A stretch of DNA of 64,000 nucleotides, taken from the NCBI GenBank assembly GCA_017483195.1, contig JAFULR010000017.1:35788-99787 (forward strand). Reading direction: 5' to 3'. Under the pieces are notes generated by a model. The model had not been told where the DNA came from, made no database searches, and saw only the letters and a list, made by a program, of their open reading frames with translations. Both the position numbers and the translations under genes were made by a program. Below, one piece after another: positions 52,117-59,633 of this stretch (positions are counted from its first letter, which is position 1; each line of letters opens with the position of its first letter). This DNA is from Clostridia bacterium (GTDB taxonomy: Bacteria; Bacillota; Clostridia; Oscillospirales; CAG-272).

Positions 52117-53007
52117 ATGAAAAACATCAGACTTATTTCCGTCCTTGCAGTTATCTGCATAATTTTTGGCGCGCTTGCTCTTGTGGCTTGTCCCGAAGAA
52201 AGAACTCCCGTTGATATCAGCGGCGCGACAGATCTTTCCGGCCTTGCTGGCGCAACGATTGCCGCTCAGTCAGGTACCTTCCACCTTGATGCTCTTAATA
52301 CACTTGGTAACGTAAATGTTAAAGAGTATGAGGACTTTTCAAAGCTTCTTGTTGCACTTCAGGCGGGCGCTATAGATGGATACGTTGCAGAGGAACCCAC
52401 AGCTCTTTCAGTAGTTCTCTCCGATCCTACACTCGGCTATATCCCCCTTGTGAATAATTCCACCGGCTTTACTGCTACCGATGCGGATACGGGAATTGCA
52501 GTTGCCTTCAAAACAGGCAGTGATATGGTTGCTAAGGTCAACCCCGTGATTGCGACAATCAGCGCGGAAACACGCTCGGCTCTTATGGCTCAGATCGTTA
52601 CTATGAGCGAGGATACCGACAAGGCACTTGGCGAGGACATTGCTCTTGCAAGCGACAACACAGATACATCAAAAGGCACTCTCAGAATCGCTATGGAGTG
52701 CAACTACCAGCCCTTTAACTGGACACAGACAACTGACGTAAACGGTGCGGTTAAGATCTCAAATGCGTCCGGTATGTATGCAAACGGTTACGACGTTCAG
52801 GTCGCAAAGTATATTGCTGCGGAGCTTGGTATGGCACTTGAGGTTTATGCTGTTGAATGGGACAGTCTTATCCCCGGTCTTCAGGCAGGAACATACGATG
52901 GAATTATCGCCGGTATGAGCCCCACCGCTGACAGAGAAGAGGTCGTTGACTTTACAGACTGCTACTACAATTCAAATCTTGTAATTATTTATAAAAAGGC
53001 TAACTGA
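52117..53007 (+). CDS. Lysine ABC transporter binding lipoprotein, circularly permuted
   Basis: 296 aa. Signal peptide with lipobox LVAC (Cys25). The two parts of a type II (SBP_bac_3) binding protein occur in reverse order. Residues 37-170 are the part normally in the second half: DLSGLAGATIAAQSGTFHLD, LLVALQAGAIDGYVAEEPTA and DTGIAVAFKTGSDMVAKVNP. Residues 194-296 are the normal N-terminal lobe: GTLRIAMECNYQPFNW, GYDVQVAKYIAAELGM, DGIIAGMSPTADREEVVDFT and a stop after VIIYKKAN, exactly where lobe 2 usually follows. All elements occur once, so this is a permutation rather than a truncation. It delivers the ligand to the permease encoded 2 bp downstream. Confidence 0.88.
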   Translation: MKNIRLISVLAVICIIFGALALVACPEERTPVDISGATDLSGLAGATIAAQSGTFHLDALNTLGNVNVKEYEDFSKLLVALQAGAIDGYVAEEPTALSVVLSDPTLGYIPLVNNSTGFTATDADTGIAVAFKTGSDMVAKVNPVIATISAETRSALMAQIVTMSEDTDKALGEDIALASDNTDTSKGTLRIAMECNYQPFNWTQTTDVNGAVKISNASGMYANGYDVQVAKYIAAELGMALEVYAVEWDSLIPGLQAGTYDGIIAGMSPTADREEVVDFTDCYYNSNLVIIYKKAN

Positions 53008-53009
53008 TA

Positions 53010-53786
53010 ATGGATTTTTTTCAAAACGTAATTGACATTTTAACAAAATACCATTCCTATCTGCTTGAGGGACTTGGTTATACGATGCTTATAGCACTTG
53101 TAGGCACGATCCTCGGTCTTGTTATAGGACTTCTTATGGGTATAGTAAAGACTATTCCCGCATCAAAAAACGCATTTTTAAGATTTTTGCAAAAGATCAT
53201 CAATTTTATAATTGCTTGCTACGTTGAAATATTCCGTGGAACGCCCATGATGGTTCAGTCAATGGTTATTTTCTGGGGATATGCGTTTATGAATAACGGA
53301 ACTACACTTCCTCTTATCCCTGCAGGTATATTCATCGTTTCCATCAACACGGGCGCGTATATGACGGAGATCGTTCGAGGCGGTATCATATCCGTTGACA
53401 AGGGTCAGTTTGAGGGCGCTTACAGTGTTGGTATGACGCATTGGCAGACAATGATACACGTTATCATACCTCAGGTTATGAGAAATATTCTTCCGTCTAT
53501 TTCAAATGAGTTCGTTATAAATATTAAGGATACGTCGGTTCTTAACGTTATCGGTGTTATGGAGCTTTATTATATGGCGAACAAGATACAGATGATGACC
53601 TGGGATATTTTTGAAACGTATCTCATCGTTTGTGTTATGTACTTTATTATGACTTTCAGTGTAACAAGAATTCTCCGCCTTTGCGAAAAGAAGCTTGCGG
53701 GCAGCGATTCTTACACGATTTGCGGATCACAGTCCGATCCCGATGCGGAGATCCACGTTAAAAAGGAAGAGAAGGTGTTCAGATGA
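53010..53786 (+). CDS. Lysine ABC transporter permease (HisM/ArtQ family)
   Basis: 258 aa with about five spans. The opening [20 protein letters not shown] and the segment [14 protein letters not shown] are typical of polar amino-acid permeases. The EAA loop [20 protein letters not shown] binds the ATPase. The acidic C-terminal tail ([16 protein letters not shown]) is longer than usual. The stop overlaps the ATPase start by 4 bp. Substrate is inferred as lysine from the upstream riboswitch. Confidence 0.93.
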   Translation: MDFFQNVIDILTKYHSYLLEGLGYTMLIALVGTILGLVIGLLMGIVKTIPASKNAFLRFLQKIINFIIACYVEIFRGTPMMVQSMVIFWGYAFMNNGTTLPLIPAGIFIVSINTGAYMTEIVRGGIISVDKGQFEGAYSVGMTHWQTMIHVIIPQVMRNILPSISNEFVINIKDTSVLNVIGVMELYYMANKIQMMTWDIFETYLIVCVMYFIMTFSVTRILRLCEKKLAGSDSYTICGSQSDPDAEIHVKKEEKVFR

Positions 53787-54520
53787 TGGAAAGCGTTATT
53801 ACACTTAAATCCTTGAAAAAAAGCTTTGCGGACCGCGAGATACTTAAGGGTATTGATCTTGAGATAAAGAAAAACGAGGTTATCTCGGTAATCGGTTCAT
53901 CCGGCTCGGGCAAAAGCACAATGCTTCGCTGTATCAATCTTCTTGAGGATGTCACAAGCGGAGATATAACCTTTTACGGCAAGAGCGTTATCGGCGGTGA
54001 TATCGATATCAACGAATACCGATCAAAAATAGTTATGGTATTCCAGCAGTTCAATCTGTTCAATAATATGACGGTGCTTGACAACTGCGTTCGTCCACAG
54101 ACCGTGGTTCTTAAAAGAAGCAAGGAAGAGGCTAAGGAGATAGCAATAAAATATCTTAAAAAGGTTGGAATGGCAGAGTATATCAACGCGCGTCCCGCTC
54201 AGCTTTCGGGCGGTATGAAGCAGAGAGTTGCCATTGCGCGCGCTCTTTCGATGAACCCCGAGGTGATACTCTTTGATGAGCCCACGTCGGCTCTTGACCC
54301 TGAGATGGTAGGAGAGGTTCTTGACGTTATGCGCGAGCTTGCCTCCGAAGGTCTTACTATGATAGTCGTTACCCACGAAATGGCGTTTGCACGTGACGTG
54401 AGCGATAGAGTTATCTTCATTGACGACGGTGTTATTTGCGAGCAGGGGGATCCCAAGGAATTTTTTGCAAGTCCCAAAACAGAGAGAGCGAAAGCATTTT
54501 TGTCAAGATTTTTACAATAA
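53783..54520 (+). CDS. Lysine ABC transporter ATPase (GlnQ/HisP family)
   Basis: 245 aa. Walker [10 protein letters not shown] near 36, Q-loop [16 protein letters not shown], signature [15 protein letters not shown], Walker [15 protein letters not shown] and H-loop [16 protein letters not shown]: a complete, canonical amino-acid importer ATPase. Two adjacent ATGs (53783, 53786) are possible starts inside the permease end. It powers uptake with the permease and the permuted binding protein. Confidence 0.95.
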   Translation: MMESVITLKSLKKSFADREILKGIDLEIKKNEVISVIGSSGSGKSTMLRCINLLEDVTSGDITFYGKSVIGGDIDINEYRSKIVMVFQQFNLFNNMTVLDNCVRPQTVVLKRSKEEAKEIAIKYLKKVGMAEYINARPAQLSGGMKQRVAIARALSMNPEVILFDEPTSALDPEMVGEVLDVMRELASEGLTMIVVTHEMAFARDVSDRVIFIDDGVICEQGDPKEFFASPKTERAKAFLSRFLQ

Positions 54521-54522
54521 AA

Positions 54523-54557
54523 CAAGAGGACACCGAGGGTGTCCTCTTTAATTTTTT
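54523..54557 (+). terminator. Terminator after the lysine transporter
   Basis: AAGAGGACACC, GAG loop, GGTGTCCTCTT, then T-rich sequence. Confidence 0.9.
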
Positions 54558-54559
54558 TG

Positions 54560-54588
54560 TTGCTATTCATAAATTAATGTGATATAAT
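54560..54588 (+). promoter_or_regulatory. Promoter of the hydrolase gene at 54608
   Basis: TTGCTA (54560-54565), 17-bp spacer, TATAAT (54583-54588). Confidence 0.75.
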
Positions 54589-54607
54589 GGTAAAAAGGGG
54601 TGAAATT

Positions 54608-55348
54608 ATGGAAAATAAACACGTTGAATACAGAAGAATAGTAAAAGGTGCGCGCGTGGCTGTGCTTTGCGTTCACGGGATCATGGGAACGCCAAATCAT
54701 TTTCGCGATCTTGTGCCGCTTATTCCGGATGATTTTTCTGTTCTGAATATAGTAATCGAGGGGCATTGCGGCTCGGTCAGCGATTTTTCTCACGCTTCAA
54801 TGAGAAAGTGGGAGGACTGTGTTGAAAGAGCGGTAAAAGAGCTTCTTGAAACACACGAGGAGATATACGTTCTCGCTCATTCCATGGGTACGCTTCTTAC
54901 GATGGAGCAGGCTATGAAGGAGCCGCGTATCACACGATTGTTTTATCTTTCCGTTCCCATAAAGGTAGGACTTAAGCCGAGATTTTTCGACACTACCGCA
55001 AAAGTGTATTTTAAAAGGGTGCGCCCCTGCGATAAATATGCGCTTGCGGGTGTGGAGTGCTACGGTATTACGGACAGCAAGAATATTTTTAAATATCTTG
55101 GATGGGCACCGAGGTTTATCGATCTTTTCAAAAAGATATCCCGGGTCAGAAAAAGACTTTTGGAGCTGAAAACACCCTGCACGGCATATCAGTCCGCGCT
55201 TGATGAGATGGTATCCCCAAAATCCATTGAAATTTTAAAAAGGGAATCAAACATAAAAGTTGTTACGCTTGAAGGCTCGGGACATTTTTATTATTCTCCC
55301 GAGGATATGGAATTCCTTAAGCAAGAATTCACAGAGTTTTTGAAATAA
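54608..55348 (+). CDS. Alpha/beta hydrolase, carboxylesterase-like
   Basis: 246 aa from ATG 54608 (AGGGGTG upstream). VAVLCVHGIMGTPNHFRDLV gives the oxyanion loop, VLAHSMGTLL the nucleophile Ser, and LEGSGHFYY the His; the Asp is probably in ALDEMVSP. No signal peptide. It resembles monoacylglycerol-lipase or carboxylesterase (Est30-like) proteins; the substrate is unknown. Monocistronic with its own promoter and terminator. Confidence 0.85.
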   Translation: MENKHVEYRRIVKGARVAVLCVHGIMGTPNHFRDLVPLIPDDFSVLNIVIEGHCGSVSDFSHASMRKWEDCVERAVKELLETHEEIYVLAHSMGTLLTMEQAMKEPRITRLFYLSVPIKVGLKPRFFDTTAKVYFKRVRPCDKYALAGVECYGITDSKNIFKYLGWAPRFIDLFKKISRVRKRLLELKTPCTAYQSALDEMVSPKSIEILKRESNIKVVTLEGSGHFYYSPEDMEFLKQEFTEFLK

Positions 55349-55349
55349 G

Positions 55350-55380
55350 CAAAGCTCCGTCGATATGACGGAGCTTTATT
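55350..55380. terminator. Bidirectional terminator
   Basis: AAAGCTCCGTC, GATAT loop, GACGGAGCTTT, followed by TATTTTTT, between convergent genes. Confidence 0.9.
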
Positions 55381-55382
55381 TT

Positions 55383-55727
55383 TTATTCAGTATCAACACC
55401 AACGGCATTTTCAACCGAAACAGCGATTGCTTTTTCCTCTTCCTTGGCGATCCTCTTATCTTCAAGAGCCTTATTGATTTTATATATCTCGGAGCGAACG
55501 ATATCGATCTTTTCAACAAGGATATTCAATTTATAGTCAACGTCTGCTCCGGTTTTTGCCTTCTGGTAAGCTAATCTGCCAAACTGCTCATAAAGATCTG
55601 CAAGAAAGGCTTGCTTGCGTCCAAGCTTTACCTTGAGTGACGCGGTATCGCTGAGGTCACTTGTCTTGGAAATAGCTTTGCATGCAATTTTTTTTGCTCC
55701 GCGGCGTATTTCTCCCCATTTGGACAT
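55383..55727 (-). CDS. Small conserved helical protein, unknown function
   Basis: 114 aa, soluble. A basic N-terminal helix (WGEIRRGAKKIACKAISKTS) is followed by LKVKLGRKQAFLADLYEQFG and a long Lys/Glu helix likely to coil (LNILVEKIDIVRSEIYKINK). GGAGG lies before the ATG. Similar short proteins occur in clostridia without known roles. It is encoded divergently from spoVAC, so a sporulation link is conceivable but unsupported. Confidence 0.75.
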   Translation of the reverse strand: MSKWGEIRRGAKKIACKAISKTSDLSDTASLKVKLGRKQAFLADLYEQFGRLAYQKAKTGADVDYKLNILVEKIDIVRSEIYKINKALEDKRIAKEEEKAIAVSVENAVGVDTE

Positions 55728-55850
55728 ATGTAAATCCTCCTTTATATTTTATATACGCATATATTATACTATTTTTTTAGAAAAAAGTAAATACCTTTAT
55801 TATAATTTTTTTGAAATTTGGAAAAATATATTTTGGAAGGAGTGATGATT

Positions 55851-56297
55851 ATGAATATGGATAAAAATACCTACAAGCGATTTGCGGATGCGCACGCGCC
55901 GAGGTCTCCCATTGGCAAGAACTGTATCAATGCATTTTGCATTGGAGGTCTTATTTGTGCAATAGGGCAGGGGCTTAATGATATTTACCGTCTTGCGCTT
56001 GGATTTTCGGAGGACGATGCGGGGCTTCTTGCATCGGTGACGCTTGTTTTTGCTTCTGCACTACTCACCGCTCTCGGAGTTTTTGACGAGATAGCCAAGG
56101 TTGCGGGTGCGGGTACGCTCGTGCCGATCACGGGCTTTGCGAATGCAGTTGTGTCACCCGCTATCGACTCAAAGAGCGAGGGCTTTATTTTAGGTGTGGG
56201 CGCAAAGATATTTACGGTGGCGGGCCCTGTTTTGCTTTACGGAATATTATCGGGCGTGATATACGGAATTATCTATTATGTGGGACTTATGATATAA
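55851..56297 (+). CDS. spoVAC: Stage V sporulation protein AC
   Basis: 148 aa from ATG 55851, chosen because AAGGAG lies 8 bp upstream; ATG 55845 is too close. Cytosolic N-terminus NTYKRFADAHAPRSPIGKNC, then four spans including NAFCIGGLICAIGQGL and GAGTLVPITGFANAVVSPAI, the latter diagnostic of SpoVAC. With SpoVAD and SpoVAE it forms the inner spore-membrane channel moving dipicolinate. Only spoVAC is here; spoVAD and spoVAE are not adjacent. It supports an endospore-forming host. Confidence 0.92.
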   Translation: MNMDKNTYKRFADAHAPRSPIGKNCINAFCIGGLICAIGQGLNDIYRLALGFSEDDAGLLASVTLVFASALLTALGVFDEIAKVAGAGTLVPITGFANAVVSPAIDSKSEGFILGVGAKIFTVAGPVLLYGILSGVIYGIIYYVGLMI

Positions 56298-56378
56298 TAT
56301 TCAACTCAAAAAAGAGCGACCATATCCCCTTGCATAGCAACGGTGAATGCTCCTCGCCTTTCTATCCCAGCCAAAAAA

Positions 56379-56405
56379 AGAGGACCGCATAGCGATCCTC
56401 TTTTT
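56379..56405 (-). terminator. Terminator of tRNA-Gln
   Basis: AAAAGAGGATCGC and GCGGTCCTCTTTT pair (one mismatch) just after the CCA end on the minus strand, then T-run. Confidence 0.88.
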
Positions 56406-56481
56406 TGGCTGGGATAGATGGATTCGAACCATCGAGATGCCAGAGTCAAAGTCTGGTGCCTTACCGCTTGGCTATATCCCA
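56406..56481 (-). tRNA. tRNA-Gln (anticodon TTG)
   Basis: 76 nt with encoded CCA. The acceptor stem TGGGATA pairs with TATCCCA. The anticodon arm is CCAGA, loop CTTTGAC, TCTGG, giving anticodon TTG. The T loop is GGTTCGAATCC. It reads glutamine codons CAA and CAG. Confidence 0.95.
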
Positions 56482-56498
56482 ATATTCACAACAAAAGA

Positions 56499-56527
56499 AT
56501 TATATCACAAAAGAGGGTGTGTGTCAA
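56499..56527 (-). promoter_or_regulatory. Promoter of tRNA-Gln
   Basis: Minus strand TTGACA (56527-56522), 17-bp spacer, TATAAT (56504-56499), both exact. Confidence 0.9.
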
Positions 56528-56600
56528 TAGATTTTAAATGACTTTTTAATTTACTTTTCTTCGCCATCCGGAGTATTATGAACACGATCGAAAAAAGCTC

Positions 56601-56629
56601 TTTACAAATTTGAAACGATATGGTAAAAT
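56601..56629 (+). promoter_or_regulatory. Promoter of the acyltransferase gene
   Basis: TTTACA (56601-56606), 17-bp spacer, TAAAAT (56624-56629). Confidence 0.6.
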
Positions 56630-56697
56630 AGTTATAATGGCGAATTATGTGGCATTGTGTTTTGCTTGCGTTCGTACTAATGAATATGGAGAATTAT

Positions 56698-57951
56698 ATG
56701 AATAAGGTTTTTAAAAAATTCGATATGAAGGCGCCGCCCATCAGACAAAGACAGTGGTTAAGACCCGTGACCTGGGCGCTTTCGTTCCCAGACGTTTCCG
56801 CTCAGCATACAAAAATAATTAAGACGAATTGCGAGGGACTTAAGCCCCCCTATATTCTTCTTTGCAATCACAACTCTTTTTATGATTTTAAGGTGGCAAC
56901 GCGAGCTATATTCCCACACAGAGCAAATTACGTAGTAGCTATTGACGGATTTTTCGGTTTTCCCTTGAAAAAGTGGATCTTGCGTCAGGTTGGCGGTATT
57001 TGTAAGAGAAAGTTTACAACCGACCTTATGCTTATAAGACATATCAAAAAGGTTGTTAATAACGGTGACGTTGTTGTCCTTTATCCCGAGGCGAGATATT
57101 CTCTTTGCGGAACTCAAAGCGAGCTTCACGAATCGGTAGGTCAGCTTTGCAAGATGATGAAGGTTCCTGTTGTTACCTTTAAATGCGTGGGCAACCATTT
57201 AAGAAATCCCTTCTGGAACACCAAGAACAGAAAGGTTCCTTATACCGAGGGGCATCTTACACAGCTTTTTACCGCTGAGCAGCTCAAGGCGGCGAGCGTT
57301 GGGGAGATCAATGCTAAAATCGGTGAGGCTCTCACCTACGACGATTTTGCTTGGCAGAAGGAGAACAATATTAAAATTGACGTGCCTTACCGTGCAGAGG
57401 GACTTCACAGAGTGCTTTATCAGTGCCCACATTGTAATACTGAATACAAAATGTCAAGTAAGGGTGACACTATAAAATGCAAGAGCTGCGGTAAGTCTTG
57501 GAGAATGACCGAGCTTGGCGAACTTGAGGCTGTGAACGGTGAAACCGAGTTTTCTCACATTCCCGATTGGTATGAATGGATCAGATCGAACGTTCGCAAC
57601 GAGGTGAGAGAGGGAAGATATTATTTTGAGGCAGAATGCCATGTTAAATCAATGCCCGACGGTACGAGATTTTACGATATTGGAAACGGAACCATCATTC
57701 ACGATATTGACGGCTTCAGACTTAAGGGAAGCGGAAAATACGGTGACTTTGAAATGGAAAGAAAGTCCGGCGGACTTGAGGCGTGCCACATCGAATACAA
57801 TTACCTTGGCAAATACGGCGATTGTATTGACCTTAACACTCTTGACGATACGTTCTATATCTATCCTCACGGTGACGATTTTGCGGTTACCAAGATTGCT
57901 CTTGCAACAGAAGAAATATATAGAATGATAAGAGAAAAAAACGCAAAATAA
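56698..57951 (+). CDS. PlsC-type acyltransferase with zinc-ribbon and extra C-terminal domain
   Basis: 417 aa from ATG 56698 (GGAG upstream; an in-frame ATG at 56686 is possible). Residues 1-240 are a glycerolipid acyltransferase: NHNSFYDF is the HxxxxD catalytic box and PEARYS replaces the usual PEGTRS. The family acylates lysophosphatidate on the cytosolic membrane face. Near residue 260 comes a zinc ribbon (CPHCNTEYKMSSKGDTIKCK, then SCGKSW), followed by about 130 residues of beta-rich sequence (EGRYYFEAECHVKSM). PlsC is normally about 240 aa, so the C-terminal half is an unusual addition. Confidence 0.88.
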   Translation: MNKVFKKFDMKAPPIRQRQWLRPVTWALSFPDVSAQHTKIIKTNCEGLKPPYILLCNHNSFYDFKVATRAIFPHRANYVVAIDGFFGFPLKKWILRQVGGICKRKFTTDLMLIRHIKKVVNNGDVVVLYPEARYSLCGTQSELHESVGQLCKMMKVPVVTFKCVGNHLRNPFWNTKNRKVPYTEGHLTQLFTAEQLKAASVGEINAKIGEALTYDDFAWQKENNIKIDVPYRAEGLHRVLYQCPHCNTEYKMSSKGDTIKCKSCGKSWRMTELGELEAVNGETEFSHIPDWYEWIRSNVRNEVREGRYYFEAECHVKSMPDGTRFYDIGNGTIIHDIDGFRLKGSGKYGDFEMERKSGGLEACHIEYNYLGKYGDCIDLNTLDDTFYIYPHGDDFAVTKIALATEEIYRMIREKNAK

Positions 57952-57964
57952 TTTAATTAATGTA

Positions 57965-58002
57965 TAAAAGCCGATGTGGAGTTTTCTGTGTCGGCTTTTT
58001 TA
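57965..58002 (+). terminator. Terminator after the acyltransferase
   Basis: AAAAGCCGA and TCGGCTTTT with an internal partly paired loop, followed by TTATT. Confidence 0.78.
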
Positions 58003-58090
58003 TTAAGCCAAGGCTAATTTGGCTTCGGGAATACGATAAAAACAGCGTTATATATCGATGCTCTTTGAATTTTATTTTAAAATATAAATA

Positions 58091-58192
58091 TTTACCAAAT
58101 TTTACCAATAAATTTTGTTTAATATTTGTTTTTCTTTCATCTTGCAATGATTGGTAAAATATGGTAGAATATTACTGTCAAAATTTACCAAT
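58091..58192 (+). promoter_or_regulatory. spo0A promoter with four TTTACCAAT-type sites
   Basis: -35 TTGCAA (58142-58147), 17-bp spacer, -10 TAGAAT (58165-58170). The 9-mer TTTACCAAT or its first 8 bases occurs at 58091 and 58101 (direct), inverted as ATTGGTAAA at 58150-58158 inside the promoter spacer, and again direct at 58184-58192 near the ribosome site. Spacing and overlap with the promoter suggest an operator set; the binding protein is unknown. Confidence 0.55.
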
Positions 58193-58208
58193 TAAAAGGA
58201 GAAAAGAA

Positions 58209-58979
58209 ATGAATAACACAAAAATACTCATCGCAGATGAGAATCAGACCTCCAGATGCTTGCTCAAGGATGAACTGAAGGAGCTTGGCTATATTAACGT
58301 TTTAGAAGCCTCTAACGGGGAAGAGGCACTTTCGCTTATTGAAAATTCATTGCCCGACGTCGTTCTTATTGACGTACTTCTTTCAAAGCTCGACGGAATC
58401 GGTGTCGTTCGCCAGGTGAAAAGGTCAATGGGTGCGGATGCTCCCGCTTTTATAGTTATGTCACTTGTGGGCAATCACAATATACTGATAGAGGCGAATA
58501 ATGCGGGTGCGTCACTTTGCATGATAAAGCCCGTGAATGCGGAGAGTGTGGCGCATCACATTGAAAATCTTTTGCCCACAAGCTCTTTTGCGCCGTCCAC
58601 ATCCGGTGAGGATTATGCAACCGCCGATCTTGAATCGCAGGTGACGAAGATCATTCATCAGATCGGTGTTCCCGCGCATATCAAGGGATATCAGTATTTG
58701 AGAACTGCAATTCTTCTTACGGTGAATGATGGGGAAATAATAAATTCCGTAACGAAAATTCTTTATCCAACGGTCGCAAAGAAGTATCAGACAACAACGA
58801 GCCGTGTTGAGCGCGCGATCAGACACGCTATCGAGGTTGCGTGGGACAGGGGAGACGTGGATGTTTTGAATTCTTATTTTGGTTATACGATCCAAAATAA
58901 CCGCGGCAAGCCCACGAATTCCGAGTTTATTGCTATGATTGCGGACAATCTCAGACTTAAATATAAAATGTTAGTATAA
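58209..58979 (+). CDS. spo0A: Sporulation master regulator Spo0A
   Basis: 256 aa from ATG 58209 (AAAAGGAG 7 bp upstream). N-terminal receiver: acidic pair in IADEN (Asp10, Glu11), phospho-acceptor Asp55 in [13 protein letters not shown], Lys in MIKPVN. The linker is Ser/Thr-rich. The C-terminal domain is nearly identical to known Spo0[38 protein letters not shown] with the recognition helix, and [14 protein letters not shown]. When phosphorylated it binds 0A boxes and starts sporulation. Its promoter carries repeated sites. Confidence 0.97.
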   Translation: MNNTKILIADENQTSRCLLKDELKELGYINVLEASNGEEALSLIENSLPDVVLIDVLLSKLDGIGVVRQVKRSMGADAPAFIVMSLVGNHNILIEANNAGASLCMIKPVNAESVAHHIENLLPTSSFAPSTSGEDYATADLESQVTKIIHQIGVPAHIKGYQYLRTAILLTVNDGEIINSVTKILYPTVAKKYQTTTSRVERAIRHAIEVAWDRGDVDVLNSYFGYTIQNNRGKPTNSEFIAMIADNLRLKYKMLV

Positions 58980-58980
58980 A

Positions 58981-59008
58981 ATATAGCCGCTCTGCTGAGC
59001 GGCTATTT
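58981..59008 (+). terminator. Terminator after spo0A
   Basis: ATAGCCGCTC, TGCT loop, GAGCGGCTAT, then TTATTATTTT. Confidence 0.88.
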
Positions 59009-59036
59009 ATTATTTTAGTAAAAAATCCCGTAGAGA

Positions 59037-59065
59037 TTGACAAAACGATACAATAGATATATAAT
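59037..59065 (+). promoter_or_regulatory. Promoter of the GNAT-MATE operon
   Basis: TTGACA (59037-59042), 17-bp spacer, TATAAT (59060-59065), both exact. Confidence 0.9.
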
Positions 59066-59102
59066 ATGAATGATTTGAACGTTTTAGGGGAGGGCATAAA
59101 TT

Positions 59103-59633
59103 ATGAAGATCATATTTGAAACCGAAAGACTCTTGGTCAGAGAATACGGGCAGAGTGATTTTGACGGCTTGAAGGATATAATTTGTGACCCCGAAACAAT
59201 GAAATACTATGAAAAGCCCTATGATGAAAGGGGCGTTCAAAGGTGGCTTGATTGGTGCATCCGCAGCTATGCGGAGAACGGATTTGGGCTTTGGGCGCTT
59301 GAGCTCAAGAAAAACGGTGAGTTTATAGGTGATTGCGGTATTTCCTTGCAGAATATAAACGGTGAGATCCTTCCCGAGATAGGGTATCATATCAATAAAA
59401 AATATTGGCGGCGCGGCTATGCCAAGGAGGCTGCAAGGGCGGTGCGAGATTGGTTTTTTGAAAATACCGATCACGGGGCTGTTTATTCTTATATGAATAA
59501 AGAAAACCTTGCATCCGTCGCAACTGCGCGCGCAAACGGAATGAAATTTGTTGGCGAATATACGGACGGCTCGGAGACCTTGAGCATTTATTCGATCTCA
59601 CGCGTTGAGCATAGGACACAGGAGAAGGTATGA
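59103..59633 (+). CDS. GNAT-family N-acetyltransferase (RimJ/RimL-like)
   Basis: 176 aa. N-terminal FETERLLVREYGQSDFDGLK and acetyl-CoA motif EIGYHINKKYWRRGYAKEAA (R/Q-x-x-G-x-A type), then NLASVATARANGMKFVGEY. This is the Acetyltransf_3 group, which acetylates protein N-termini, amino acids or antibiotics; the substrate cannot be told. Its stop overlaps the MATE gene start by 4 bp, so acetylation and efflux may serve one resistance function. Confidence 0.9.
   Translation: MKIIFETERLLVREYGQSDFDGLKDIICDPETMKYYEKPYDERGVQRWLDWCIRSYAENGFGLWALELKKNGEFIGDCGISLQNINGEILPEIGYHINKKYWRRGYAKEAARAVRDWFFENTDHGAVYSYMNKENLASVATARANGMKFVGEYTDGSETLSIYSISRVEHRTQEKV

Noticed and set aside
52117..53007. Truncated or tandem binding protein
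   Set aside because: Each structural landmark occurs exactly once and both halves are complete, so permutation is the simpler reading.
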